DNA of 64,000 nucleotides, from contig NC_087066.1 in assembly GCF_963678635.1 (NCBI RefSeq), positions 66,535,477 to 66,599,476 on the forward strand. The letters are read 5' to 3'. The notes under the pieces are model-generated. The model ran no database searches and had not been told where the DNA came from. It worked only from the letters and a program-made list of their open reading frames with translations. Numbering within the stretch: position 1 is the first letter of the stretch; the number at the start of each line of letters is the position of its first letter. Below are positions 27,360-38,129 of the stretch, in pieces. This DNA comes from Symsagittifera roscoffensis (Eukaryota; Xenacoelomorpha; Acoela; Convolutidae). The translations under genes were made by a program, and so were the position numbers.

Positions 27360-30062
27360 ATCTAATGTGGTTCCTGCTGATCGCAGAGGAACTATCTAAT
27401 GTGGTTCCTGCAAATCTCAGAGGAGCTATCTAATGTGGTTCCTGCGAATCGCAGAGGAGCTATCTAATGTGGTTCCTGCGAATCGCAGAGGAGCTATCTA
27501 ATGTGGTTCCTGCGAATCGCAGAGGAGCTGCTATCTAATGTGGTTCCTGTGAATCGCAGAGGAGCTCTCTAATGTGGTTCCTGCGAATCGGAGAGGAGAT
27601 ATTTAGTGTTGGTTGCTGCGAATCGCAGAGGAGCTATCCAATGTGGTTCCTGCAAATCTCAGAGGAGCTATCTAATGTGGTTCCGGCGAATCGCAGAGGA
27701 GCTATCGAATGTGGTTGCTGCGAATCGCAGAGAATCTATCTAATGTGGTTCCTGCGAATCGCAGAGGAGCTATCTAATGTGGTTCATGCAAATCTCAGAG
27801 GAGCTATCTAATGACGTTCCTGCGAATCGCAGAGGAGCTATCTAATGTGGTTCCTGCGAATCGCAGAGGAGCTATCTAATGTGGTTCCAGCGAATCGCAG
27901 AGGAGCTATCTAATGTGGTTCCTGCGAATCGCAGAGGAGCTGCCTAATGTGGTTCTTGCGAATCGCAGAGGAGCTATCTAATGTGGTTCTTGCGAATCGG
28001 AGAGGAGATATCTAATGTGGTTGCTGCGAGTCGCAGAGGAGCTATCTAATGTGGTTCCTGCAAATCTCAGAGGAGCTATCTAGTGTGGTTCCTGCGAATC
28101 GCAGAGGAGCTATCTAATGTGGTTCCTGCGAATCGGAGAGGAGATATCTAATGTGGTTGCTGCAAATCGCAGAGGAGCTATGTAATGTGGTTCCTGCAAA
28201 TCGCAGAGGAGCTGCTATCTAATGTGCTTCCTGTGAATCGCAGAGGATTTATCTAATGTGGTCGCTGCGAATCGCAGAGGATCTATCTAATGTGGTTCCT
28301 GTGAATCGCAGAAGAATTATCTAATGTGGTCCTGCAAATCTCAGAGGAGCTATCTAATGTCGGTCCTGCGAATCGCACAGGAGCTATCTAATGTGGTTCC
28401 TGTGAATCGCAGAGGAGCTATCTAATGTGGTTCCTGCGAATCGCAGAGGATTTATCTAATGTGGTCGCTGCGAATCGCAGAGGATCTATCTAATGTGGTT
28501 CCTGTGAATCGCAGAAGAATTATCTAATGTGGTCCTGCAAATCTCAGAGGAGCTATCTAATGTCGGTCCTGCGAATCGCACAGGAGCTATCTAATGTGGT
28601 TCCTGTGAATCTCAGAGGAGCTATCTAGTGTGGTTCCTGCGAATCGCAGAGGAGCTATCTAATGTGGTTCCTGCGAATCGGAGAGGAGATATCTAATGTG
28701 GTTGCTGCAAATCGCAGAGGAGCTATGTAATGTGGTTCCTGCAAATCGCAGAGGAGCTGCTATCTAATGTGCTTCCTGTGAATCGCAGAGGATTTATCTA
28801 ATGTGGTCGCTGCGAATCGCAGAGGATCTATCTAATGTGGTTCCTGTGAATCGCAGAAGAATTATCTAATGTGGTCCTGCAAATCTCAGAGGAGCTATCT
28901 ATTGTCGGTCCTGCGAATCGCACAGGAGCTATCTAATGTGGTTCCTGTGAATCGCAGAGGAGCTATCTAATGTGGTTCCTGCGAATAGCAGAGGAGCTAT
29001 CTAATGTGGTTCCTGCAAATCGGAGAGGAGATATCTAATGTGGTTGCTGCGAATCTCAGAGGAGCTATGTAATGTGGTTCCTGCAAATCGCAGAGGAGCT
29101 GCTATCTAATGTGCTTCCTGTGAATCGCAGAGGAGCTATCTAAGATGGTTCCTGTGAACCGCAGAGGAGCTATCTAATGTGGTTCCTGCGAATCGCAGAG
29201 GAACTATCTAATGTGGTTCCTGCAAATCTCAGAGGAGCTATCTAATGTGGTTCCTGCGAATCGCAGAGGAGCTATCTAATGTGGTTCCTGCGAATCGCAG
29301 AGGAGCTATCTAATGTGGTTCCTGCGAATCGCAGAGGAGCTGCTATCTAATGTGGTTCCTGTGAATCGCAGAGGAGCTATCTAATGTGGTTCCTGCGAAT
29401 CGGAGAGGAGATATTTAGTGTTGGTTGCTGCGAATCGCAGAGGAGCTATCCAATGTGGTTCCTGCAAATCTCAGAGGAGCTATCTAATGTGGTTCCGGCG
29501 AATCGCAGAGGAGCTATCGAATGTGGTTGCTGCGAATCGCAGAGAATCTACCTAATGTGGTTCCTGCGAATCGCAGAGGAGCTATCTAATGTGGTTCATG
29601 CAAATCTCAGAGGAGCTATCTAATGTCGTTCCTGCGAATCGCAGAGGAGCTATCTAATGTGGTTCCTGCGAATCGCAGAGGAGCTATCTAATGTGGTTCC
29701 AGCGAATCGCAGAGGAGCTATCTAATGTGGTTCCTGCGAATCGCAGAGGAGCTGCCTAATGTGGTTCCTGCGAATCGCAGAGGAGCTATCTAATGTGGTT
29801 CTTGCGAATCGGAGAGGAGATATCTAATGTGGTTGCTGCGAGTCGCAGAGGAGCTATCTAATGTGGTTCCTGCAAATCTCAGAGGAGCTATCTAGTGTGG
29901 TTCCTGCGAATCGCAGAGGAGCTATCTAATGTGGTTCCTGCGAATCGGAGAGGAGATATCTAATGTGGTTGCTGCAAATCGCAGAGGAGCTATGTAATGT
30001 GGTTCCTGCAAATCGCAGAGGAGCTGCTATCTAATGTGCTTCCTGTGAATCGCAGAGGATTT
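27360..30062. repeat. About 890-bp block duplicated 1,812 bp apart
   Basis: The segments at about 27,360-28,250 and 29,172-30,062 are almost the same, including the rare TTTAGTGTTGGTTGCTG and TTCCGGCGAATCG variants. Their identical 79-residue ORFs start 1,812 bp apart. The interval between them holds smaller repeats of a GAGGATTTATCTAATG marker at 28,243, 28,446 and 28,788. Confidence 0.88.
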
Positions 30063-30559
30063 ATCTAATGTGGTTCCTGCGAATCGCGGAGGAGCTATCT
30101 AATGTGGTTCCTGCGAATCGCAGAGGAGCTATCTAATGTGGTTCCTGCAAATCTCAGAGGAGCTATCTAATGTGGTTCCTGCGAATCGCAGAGGAGCAAT
30201 CTAATGTGGTTCCTGCGAATCGCAGAGGAGCTACCTAATGTGATTCCTGCGAACCGCAGCGGAGCTATCTAATGTGGTTCCTGCGAATCGGAGAGGAGGT
30301 ATATAATGTGGTTGCTGCGAATCGCAGAGGAGCTATCTAATGTGGTTCCTGTAAATCTCAGAGGAGCTATCGAAAGTGGTTGCTGCGAATCGCAGAGGAT
30401 CTATCTAATGTAGTTCCTGCGAATCGCAGATGAGCCATCTAATGTGACTCCTGCAAATCTCAGAGGAGCTATCTAATGTCGTTCCTGCGAATCGCAGAGG
30501 AGCTATCTAACGTGGTTCCAGCGAATCGCAGAGGAGCTATCTAATGCGGTTCCTGCGAA

Positions 30560-31440
30560 TCGCAGAGGAGCTATCTAACGTGGTTCCAGCGAATCGCAGA
30601 GGAGCTATCGAATGTGGTTCCTGCGAATCGGAGAGGAGATATCTAATGTGGTTGCTGCGAATCGCAGAGGAGCTATGTAATGTGGTTCCTGCAAATCGCA
30701 GAGGAGCTGCTATCTAATGTGGTTCCTGTGAATCGCAGAGGAGCTATCTAATGTGGTTCCTGCGAATCGCAGAGGTGCTATCTAATGTGGTTCCTGCGAA
30801 TCGCAGAGGAGCTATCAATTGTGGTTCCTGCAAATCTCAGAGGAGCTATCTAATGCGGTTCCTGCGAATCGCAGAGGATCTATCTAATGTGGTTCCTCCG
30901 AATCGCAGAGGAGCTATCTAATGTGATTCCTGCGAATCGCAGAGGAGCTGCTATCTAATGTGGTTCCTGCGAATCGCAGAGGAGCTATCTAACGTGGTTC
31001 CAGCGAATCGCAGAGGAGCTATCGAATGTGGTTCCTGCGAATCGGAGAGGAGATATCTAATGTGGTTGCTGCGAATCGCAGAGGAGCTATGTAATGTGGT
31101 TCCTGCAAATCGCAGAGGAGCTGCTACCTAATGTGGTTCCTGTGAATCGCAGAGGAGCTATCTAATGTGGTTCCTGCGAATCGCAGAGGTGCTATCTAAT
31201 GTGGTTCCCTGCGAATCGCAGAGGAGCTATCAATTGTGGTTCCTGCAAATCTCAGAGGAGCTATCTAATGTGGTTCCTGCGAATCGCAGAGGAGCTATCT
31301 AATGTGGTTCCTGCGAATCGCAGAGGATCTATCTAATGTAGTTCCTGCGAGTCGCAGAGGAGCCATCTATTGTGACTCCTGCAAATCTCAGAGGAGCTAT
31401 CTAATGTCGTTCCTGCGAATCGCAGAGGAGCTATCTAACG
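30560..31440. repeat. 414-bp higher-order repeat near the array edge
   Basis: CTATCTAACGTGGTTCCAGC lies at 30,571 and 30,985, 414 bp apart (twelve units plus two GCT insertions). Copy 2 has a 1-bp insertion (GGTTCCCTGCG) near 31,204. The final kilobase up to 32,123 has more private variants than the interior. Confidence 0.8.
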
Positions 31441-32123
31441 TGGTTCCAGCGAATCGCAGAGGAGCTATCTAATGCGGTTCCTGCGAATCGCAGAGGAGCT
31501 ATCTAATGTGGTTCCTCCGAATCGCAGAGGAGCTATCTAATGTGGTTCCTGCGAATCGCAGAGGAGCTGCTATCTAATGTGGTTCCTGTGAATCGGAGAG
31601 GAGCTATCTAATGTGGTTCATGCGAATCGCAGAGGAGCTATCTAATGTTGTTCCTGCAAATCGCAGAGGAGCTATGTAATGTGGTTCCTGCGAATCGCAG
31701 AGGAGCTTTGTAAGGTGGTTCCTGCGAATCGCAGAAGAGCTATCTAATGTGGTTCCTGCGAACCGCAGAGGAGCTAAGTAATGTGGTTTCTGCGAATCGC
31801 AGAGGAGCTATCTAATGTGGTTCCTGCGAATCGCAGAGGAGCTGCTGTCTAATGTGGTTCCTGCAAATCTCAGAGGAGCTGTCTATTGTGGTTCCTGCGA
31901 ACCGCAGAAGAACTATCTAATGTGATTCCTGCAAATCGCAGAGGAGCTGCTATCTAATGTGGTTCCTGCGAATCGCAGAGGAGCTATTTAATGTGGTTCC
32001 TGCGAATCGCAGAGGAGCTTTGTAATGTGGGTCCTGCGAATCGCAGAGGAGCTATCTAATGTGGTTCCTGCGAACTGCAGAGGAGCTATCTAATGTAGTT
32101 CCTGCGAATCGCAGAGGAGCTAT

Positions 32124-33295
32124 TTCCACTGACCAGACCAAAAGAAAAGCATGCTCGAATGTGTTCGTCTTAAGCGTGCTTAATTTCAACTTACTCAACC
32201 CTATCTTGCAGTGTTCAGAGCGATTACAACGACTTAAGAATGTGATCAATTTTCTTCGACTTAATCCAGCTTTGTTTCGACCGACATGATGCAAAGAGGC
32301 AATTTTTGACCATCAGTTTTTCTGTGTTTCGGTTCTTGGGTTTTTGCCTTTTTCTTCAGCTGGACAATGTTTCAAATTTGTAACCGACAAAATGTTTCGA
32401 GTTTTTTTTTTACTTTGTTTCGACGTTATGTTCGACAAATTTTCCAATTTTGTCTTTGACTTTGTGCTGGACTACGTTTTGAATTTGTTTGGAATTTTAT
32501 GGATAACAATTGATAATATTGGATTTTCATTGTCAGTCAGCGTGAAATTCAAAAATAATCAATTATAGTCGATTAAAATCGATTATAATTTAATTTTTAT
32601 GAAATCATTAAAATCAATTTTTATTGATTATCATCAATTACAATGAATTATAATCAATTTTTGTTGGAAACTTCTCTGAAAGAATTAAACACACTGCAAT
32701 ATAATTCAGACTTAATTTTTGATTATTGCTTAATACACGTTACATCAGTTAAAAGGTGACTCTAAAAAATTGGTTTCTCATTTTTTGTTGATCTATTCTC
32801 AATTTCCTTGATCCAATTTGTACTTGACGTCCCAAAATCAAATATGTTTGTCATAGCCTAATTATTCCGTATACCAAGTTTTATAACAATTCGACAACGT
32901 GAACAGATAAACTACTCAGATGGGAAAAGGAAAAGAACTTGCAGGTGGGGGAAAGGAAAAAGAGCCGCGGTCCCTCTTGAATATGGCACCCCCCACGTTC
33001 GACTAGGCTTTGAGTTTGAGTACAGCAGAAGTTGTTGAAAGTTTTGCAAATTATATAGAGATTATAATCCATAAAGGAAATTATAATCCATATTGTGTTT
33101 TAATGGATTGTGTTTCTAAGAAGTGATTGATTATAATGACACTATAAACGATTCCGTGCCTAAATTTGCAACAAAAACGGATTATTAAGACAACATTTTT
33201 TCACAATAATCAATTTTATCCATCCCGGGTCGCGATCCCGCTCAAAAACCCCTAAATATTTAACAGCTGAAGATTCAAGGAAAATTAACAGCGAA
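32124..33295. other. A/T-rich non-coding flank of the satellite
   Basis: This is unique sequence directly beside the array. At 32,560-32,665 it has a run of near-palindromic AATCAATTATAATC-like words. I see no receptor exon here and no RNA gene. The short ORFs lack any family signature. Given the flanking exons it is probably intron of the glutamate receptor gene or its broken 3' side. Confidence 0.6.
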
Positions 33296-33590
33296 TTGTG
33301 CGACCAAAGGAAAGTTAACCGCGACCGGCGTGACCGAAAGAAAGCTAGTCGCGGCGGTCGAAACATTAGTCGCGACGGTTGAAAGTTAGTCGCGACGGTT
33401 GAAATTGGTCGCGACGGTCAAAAAATTAGTCGCGGCTGTCAAAAAATTAGTCGTGGCTGTCAAAAAATTAGTCGCGGCGGTCGAAAAATTAGTCGCAGTT
33501 GTCGAAAACTTAGTCGCGGCGGTCAAAAAATTAGTCGCGGCGGTCGAAAAATTAGTCGCGGTTGTTGAAAAATTGCTCAAACCGCTCAAA
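33296..33590 (+). repeat. 21-bp minisatellite encoding a leucine heptad
   Basis: About a dozen copies of a 21-bp unit, typified by AATTAGTCGCGGCGGTC with its A-run, are preceded by more diverged 21-24-bp copies. Since 21 is a multiple of three, the plus strand stays open across the copies: an ORF at 33,399-33,734 encodes repeats of a KLVAAVK-type heptad that would fold as an amphipathic helix. No promoter or homologue is visible, so a real protein is doubtful. The repeat is G/C-rich against an A/T-rich surround. Confidence 0.8.
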
Positions 33591-33775
33591 TTTTGCTTCA
33601 AATTAGGCGAAAAATCTCGACTCGGGATGGAAATCCGGTGCGAGAACATCCGTATGTTCACCGATGAATTTGGTCAAAACCTACGTCGATCTTCTCATCC
33701 CAGGAAGAAAAATGTTGTCCGTGAGCTGATGTGATAGTATATTTGGACTTATTTGAAGAGAGAGGAGAGACTAAC

Positions 33776-34031
33776 TTGTCGCATATGTCCTCTCCCCTCT
33801 GCAGCACCGCCCCCAACATGAGGAAGAAGCAGTTGGACAGCGTGAACTGGTACTCCCCTCCCCCTCCTGCTACCCCCACTGCATGCTCAGCCTCCTCTAT
33901 CTCACTGGGGGGCATCCAGGCCACCAGACTGATTCTGGACACTATGAACAGGACCACACTCACTGACAGGTACGAGAAGACGATGCACATCCAGATCTCT
34001 GTCTGCAGTGGACGAAGGAAAGAGAAACTGC
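33776..34031 (-). CDS. AMPA-type glutamate receptor exon: pre-M1, M1 and pore loop
   Basis: This 256-bp exon encodes the channel-entry part of an ionotropic glutamate receptor. It starts after a CTGCAG acceptor, and its first two bases complete the codon left by the exon at 41,555. It reads FSFLRPLQTEIW (pre-M1), then MCIVFSYLSVSVVLFIVSR (M1, very close to AMPA receptors), a Gly-rich linker, and the re-entrant loop LGAVLQRGEDI. The Q/R-site residue is Gln, and the next residue is Arg where AMPA receptors usually have Gln. The GTTAGT donor at 33,775 fits the end of homology. The M3 exon that should follow is not found before the satellite. AMPA-like is inferred from M1; kainate-like is less likely. 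Confidence 0.88.
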
Positions 34032-34206
34032 CTGCAGCACACACCACACATGCTTTAACATTAGCACACGCAAGCACACACACATACATATATACATCTA
34101 ATTTTTTCCTATTTTCTAATGATTTCTTTGTCTGTTTCGAGCTTGAAAAATGACCTTTTTTGTAACAAAAATGTCTAGGAAATTGACACGGCACGCCCGT
34201 GTCTAC
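34032..34206 (-). other. Receptor intron, part 3' of the retrotransposon
   Basis: This short intron piece lies between the pore exon and the LTR element. It holds a CA/TA-rich simple repeat at about 34,070-34,100 and ends at CTAC, the target-site copy next to the 5' LTR. Confidence 0.8.
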
Positions 34207-34408
34207 TGTCATAATATCTAAATTAGTTCATGTTCCATTTCAGTTGTGCTACTTAATTCATTTATGTCTGGCGCTAACTGGTATTTAACCTTCGGAGTTT
34301 GTCTGTCACCTTCGGATGACCGCCAATTTATTGTCTCCGACTAACTTTCTAACATACGGTTACTTATCTCACTGGATCAATTTAAACTATCGAAACCGTA
34401 TTTTCACA
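34207..34408 (+). repeat. 5' LTR (202 bp)
   Basis: It runs from TGTCATAATATC to TTTTCACA and matches the 3' copy at 40,080-40,284 except for one substitution and 1-bp and 2-bp gaps. A TATTTAA box near 34,282 may serve as its promoter. Confidence 0.95.
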
Positions 34409-34426
34409 TGGCGCAGACAGCAGGCC
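34409..34426 (+). other. Primer-binding site
   Basis: TGGCGCAGACAGCAGG begins at the base directly after the 5' LTR. TGG complements the universal tRNA CCA end, as expected of a minus-strand primer site. I could not assign the tRNA. Confidence 0.75.
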
Positions 34427-34490
34427 AAAGTGGGGGGAAAACCCACTGGGAATTACATCCTTTTGGCCCTCGACGTTCGCAGAGCCACCA

Positions 34491-35368
34491 ATGCTATGGG
34501 AGTTTTGGTTTAATCGTTTTCAATGGGGGATGGTGGCAAAACATGGCCTAAATCCGAAGAATTTTTATTATGCCAGTACGTTAACCGCAGCGCAGGTTGC
34601 AGCATTACCGGAGGAGGTAGACGGAAAGAATCGCCTGGCGTCGGAGCAAATACTTATCTCGAACTTGTATTTGTGTCTGGGGGAGAAAGGACAAGATAAG
34701 TTACATAAGAGGAAACCACATCTGGATTTATCTACAACCAGGTACTCTCGAGTATTAGATACCATCGAAACGGAAATCAAAAAGGAACGGAACGAAACGT
34801 ACGAAACATTCCAATTATTGGCACGGAAGCAACATATAGGAGAATCCTTGGAGCAGTTCCATTCAGTGTTAAGCGGGCTGGCCGCCCGATGTAATTTTGG
34901 AACGTTGGAGACCAGATTTTTGCGGGATGTGTTCATTGTAAACATGAAAAATAGGGAGGCCCAAAATGAGTTGTGCCGCTCGACGAAGACAACAGAGGAG
35001 GTGTACCGTATTGCACTGTCATATGAACGTGGATACAAATATGCTAAGTCATACGGATCGGCAACCGGGGGAGCAACAACTAGTGGCACCACCGGTGGAA
35101 CTGGAGCGTTTCAGATTAAAACGGAACCGGTGAGAACAATCCGGGGAGGATACAGAAAAAATAGACAGCGTGGCCGTGGATCGTTCAGAGGACGAGCGGA
35201 GATGAGAGGGGCGGTTCTAAAAGATGCTATAATTGTGATCAACCCAATTTTACGCCGTAACACCTTACTCAATGTCCAGCCAAAAATGCTACGTGTAATT
35301 TCTGCCGAAAAACGGGACATTACGAGAGAACTTGTCGGGGGAAGCGGAACAATCGGGGAAGACCGGCA
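34491..35368 (+). pseudogene. Retrotransposon Gag with zinc knuckle, frame-broken
   Basis: Residues from about 34,491 to 35,205 form a Gag-like helical domain (motifs FHSVLSGLAARCNFG and FLRDVFIVNMKNREAQNEL), followed by a Gly/Arg-rich nucleic-acid-binding stretch (RGRGSFRGR). Near 35,205 the reading moves to another frame, where Cys-rich nucleocapsid sequence appears. One exact CX2CX4HX4C knuckle lies at 35,294-35,335, and the remains of a first one lie at 35,225-35,275, interrupted by TAA at 35,258. Gag normally packages the element RNA into particles. The true Gag start is unclear; the ATG at 34,491 is simply the first long frame. Confidence 0.8.
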
Positions 35369-35920
35369 GTGGGACTAATCCAAAATCAGGAGGACATGGA
35401 AGCTAGTGAAATAGGCGACGCGGAGGATACTTATCCACAACATGAAAATTCCGTAGGCTGGGTTAACACACCGGCAAAGAAGCAACGATCATGGGATTCG
35501 GATAGCTCAGGAGACTATGTTGTAATGGCTATCAAATCTCGGAACGAGACGGAATTGAAGGTGACCGGCGCTCGACTACCAATCAAAGTAAATGGGAAGC
35601 AAACGAATGTCTGGATAGATAGTGGATCACCAACTTGAATATTCACCATTGGAGAATTGAAACGGACATTGGGCACCGCAGGCGTGAACATAAAGGCACC
35701 AGCACCGGAGGACGATGAGTTCAGGGATTACGGAAACAATCCCTTACGACTACTAGGAACGATGGACGTCTCGTTGGAAACAAACGGATGGTTGACAAAC
35801 GCGAATATCAGAGTGATTGGAGGAAGCAGACCATCGATCATTGGAAGAGACCTAATGCCAAATCTTGGATTGCAGATAGTGCAGAAGGTACCGAAGGAGA
35901 ACGTGATGTCGGTGCAGGGA
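35369..35920 (+). pseudogene. Retrotransposon aspartic protease, in-frame stop
   Basis: The sequence continues in the same frame as the zinc knuckles. The catalytic triad reads DSG (35,618-35,626) in the context WIDSGSPT, and the downstream IIGRDLMPNLGL is the second conserved block of retroviral-type proteases. A single TGA at 35,636 separates the two with no change of frame. This protease would cut the Gag-Pol polyprotein; as written it is truncated four codons after the active site. Confidence 0.85.
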
Positions 35921-36071
35921 GAACAAGCGGGGCCCGAAGCAACAGAGGAGGAAGACTCGTTAGACCCCTGGCAGACTTATTTCAGTAAGCAATTTAACAA
36001 CCTTTTTAACAGAGTCGGGAAAATTAAGAATTATAAGGTACACGCGGATTTTTTTCGAAACGTTAACGCCG

Positions 36072-36965
36072 ATGCAACAAAAAGGACGCAGAGTGCCCAT
36101 CACATTGCAGGATAAGGTCGATAAAGAAATTAATAAACTTTTACGACAAGGACACATCGAAAAACTGAACGAATGTTCGGACAAGTATTTTGTTTCTACG
36201 ATTGTAATAACGGTGAAAAAGGACGAATCAGTAAAATTAGAGTTAGAATCCCGGGAGTTGAACAAGCAAGTCCACAAGAATAAATACCAAATGCCGAATA
36301 TTGAAGAGCTCATGGATACGGTAGGACAAACGATAAGCGACCGGAAACCAGGAGATGTATATTTCTCTACCATGGATCTTACGTATGCGTACGGTCAATT
36401 ACCACTTAGCCCGGAAACGAGCGTTCAATGCAATTTTTCGCTGGTGGGAGGACAATCAACGGGCACGTATCGCTTTCAAACGGGGTTCTACGGCCTTACA
36501 ACAATGCCAGCGGAATTTCAAAGAGTGATGGATACGATCCTTTCGGAGTTTCCGCAGGCGCAGGCTTTTATTGATGACATTTTAGTGGTCACCAAAGGCA
36601 CGGAGATTGAGCATATCTCGGTGGTCGAAAGAATCTTGCGGAAGTTAGATCGCCAGAATATGTCGCTTAAACTTACTAAATGCCAATTTGCGCTGAAAGA
36701 ATGTGAATGGTTGGGGCATAAAATAACCTGTACCGGAATAACACCACTAATCCGAAAAACGGAACCGATCGAATGGCTAAAGGCACCAAAAACGGTGTCG
36801 CAGCTAAAATCCTCTACGGGTTTTATCCACAGCCTGCACAAATACCTTCCAGCCTTCGCGGAATCATCAGCCTCATTACGCCCTCTTTTAAGTAGGAAAA
36901 ACGAAAATATTTGGAACAGTGAATGTCAAATGTCGTTCGAAAATCTAAAAAAAACAGGTGGCTAA
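36072..36965 (+). pseudogene. Retrotransposon reverse transcriptase domain
   Basis: This is the best-preserved domain. It holds the block GRRVPITLQDKVDKEI, the catalytic Asp in STMDLTYAYGQLPL, FYGLTTMPAEFQRVMD, and the polymerase box FIDD at 36,567-36,578 (the usual first residue Tyr is Phe, a common Ty3/gypsy form). The thumb region SLKLTKCQFALKECEWLGH follows. It is one frame off from the protease, with the shift near 36,070, and ends by another shift at about 36,960 at an A-run. Confidence 0.92.
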
Positions 36966-37400
36966 TATAGTAGAACTTCGGCATTTCGATATACATCGTG
37001 ACACAACAATCGTATGCGACGCGAGTCATAACGGGCTCGGAGCGGTTCTTGAGCAACTAAATTCCGACGGCTGGAGGCCGATATCTTTCGCATCCCAGTA
37101 CTTAAACGAGGCAGAAAAGAAATACTCAACGAATGAATTAGAAATGCTTGCAGTTGTGTGGGGGGGGCGGATTATTTCCAAAACTATGTGTTGGAGAGAA
37201 AATTTTTAATCGTTACAGACCATAAAGCACTTGTATCATTGCTAAATGGGAACAACAAAAAGAACAAAACAATGTTCAGCAGATTAACCAGATGGTTAGA
37301 TCGTCTAATACCGTTCGATTTTCAAGTAGAGCACAAAACCGGAGCAAAAACTGGACTCGCCGATTACCTATCGAGGCATCCCAGCTTGGATGCTCAACCG
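36958..37400 (+). pseudogene. Retrotransposon RNase H domain, split by a G-run frameshift
   Basis: Three catalytic acidic residues are present: Asp in VCDASHNGLGAVL (codon 37,018), Glu in STNELEMLAVVW, and Asp in VTDHKALVSLL. The frame breaks at a run of eight G at 37,160-37,167. The domain then continues through WLDRLIPFDFQVEHKTG to ADYLSRHP, the usual end of Ty3/gypsy RNase H. It would remove RNA from the RNA:DNA hybrid. Confidence 0.9.
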
Positions 37401-38129
37401 GTTAGCACCTATGATAGTATGTTTACAGTGGCGAAAATTAGTATAATTAGATCCGCCCTCGGATTTGAAAAGGAAGCTTTATCCAAAAATAGACTCGAGT
37501 CTCCACCGGTTATTAATAATAAACGCGTTTGTAATATATCGAATAGAAAACAACCGGTGGAGGGCGAACGATCATGCGGTGAAAATTGGACCAATCACAG
37601 AGCGACGAATTGCATTTCCGGCAGGTCAATTAAATCTAGTGGAAATTTAGTTGGGACTTTTATTGAAGCTAACTTTGGTTACTTAAGTTCTTTAAATACA
37701 ATCATTCAAAATTCTAAAAATAATTCAATTATGGACAGAAAAATAGGAAACTATTGGAACGACACCCCAGCATTAGTAGAAGCGATGAAATAGAGGAGAT
37801 TGATCAGGATATGCAGGCGATTACAACAGAAGTCCGGAGCACTAAAACAAACACCATCATTTCCATTCCGTCGGTTTACCCTGGCGAAAATTATCCACCG
37901 GTTAATCCAGAAAATAGAGTTATGTCCGTAATTCCTAGAAATTGCAAAGTTGTAAGCAAACAAACCGCCCTTCCCGAATTGTTTAATCTTCGATTTATAG
38001 AATCACCATATAGTTCCGATCCACAATTACAAGCTATTATCGAACTGATTAAAAGTAAATACCCTCAGTTACACTCAAAAAATGCAGCGATGAGTTAGTA
38101 ATATGCACAGTATACTCAGGACTTTCATG
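37401..38129 (+). other. Retrotransposon linker between RNase H and integrase
   Basis: The linker is broken into several short overlapping frames (37,158-37,793; 37,754-38,098) with no recognisable domain. In related elements this stretch connects RNase H to the integrase zinc finger. The A/T content is higher than in the enzyme domains. Confidence 0.6.

Larger units (their letters stand above)
1..32123. repeat. 34-bp satellite array, about 940 tandem units
   Basis: The whole stretch is head-to-tail copies of a 34-bp unit, which can be read as AGGAGCTATCTAATGTGG followed by TTCCTGCGAATCGCAG. No unrelated DNA interrupts it. The core CTGCGAATCGCAG is a perfect inverted repeat around one central base. 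Common variants are TGTGAATCGC, TGCAAATCGC, TGCAAATCTC, TGCGAATAGC, a GAGATATCT form and a 37-bp form with GCT duplicated (GAGCTGCTATCT). One-base indels such as GTGGTCCTG also occur. Because 34 is not a multiple of three, the reading frame shifts at each unit. The ORFs in here are only repeat translations with a 34-residue period (102 bp), so I call none of them a gene. The right edge is sharp, at CTATTT before CCACTGACC. The left edge lies at or beyond the window start. Confidence 0.98.

Noticed and set aside
3584-29623. ORFs of 62-93 codons inside the satellite
   Set aside because: They are translations of the repeat with a 34-residue period, appear only where a variant removes the recurring TAA, and are copied along with the higher-order repeats. 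No start context, promoter or protein family supports them.
1-32123. AGGAG placed seven bases before ATG in every unit, like a bacterial ribosome site
   Set aside because: The window is plainly eukaryotic (spliced genes, LTR and LINE elements). Each such ATG opens only a 22-codon frame ending in TAA.
1-32123. CRISPR-like array
   Set aside because: Units abut directly with no unique spacers, and the host is eukaryotic.
1-32123. CENP-B box in the unit
   Set aside because: TTCCTGCGAATCGCAG matches only six of the nine core positions, which is not enough to claim a binding site.
32881-33366. Minus-strand ORFs in the flank as possible receptor M3 exon
   Set aside because: None contains the M3 signature or flanking receptor sequence; they are low-complexity or A/T-rich frames.
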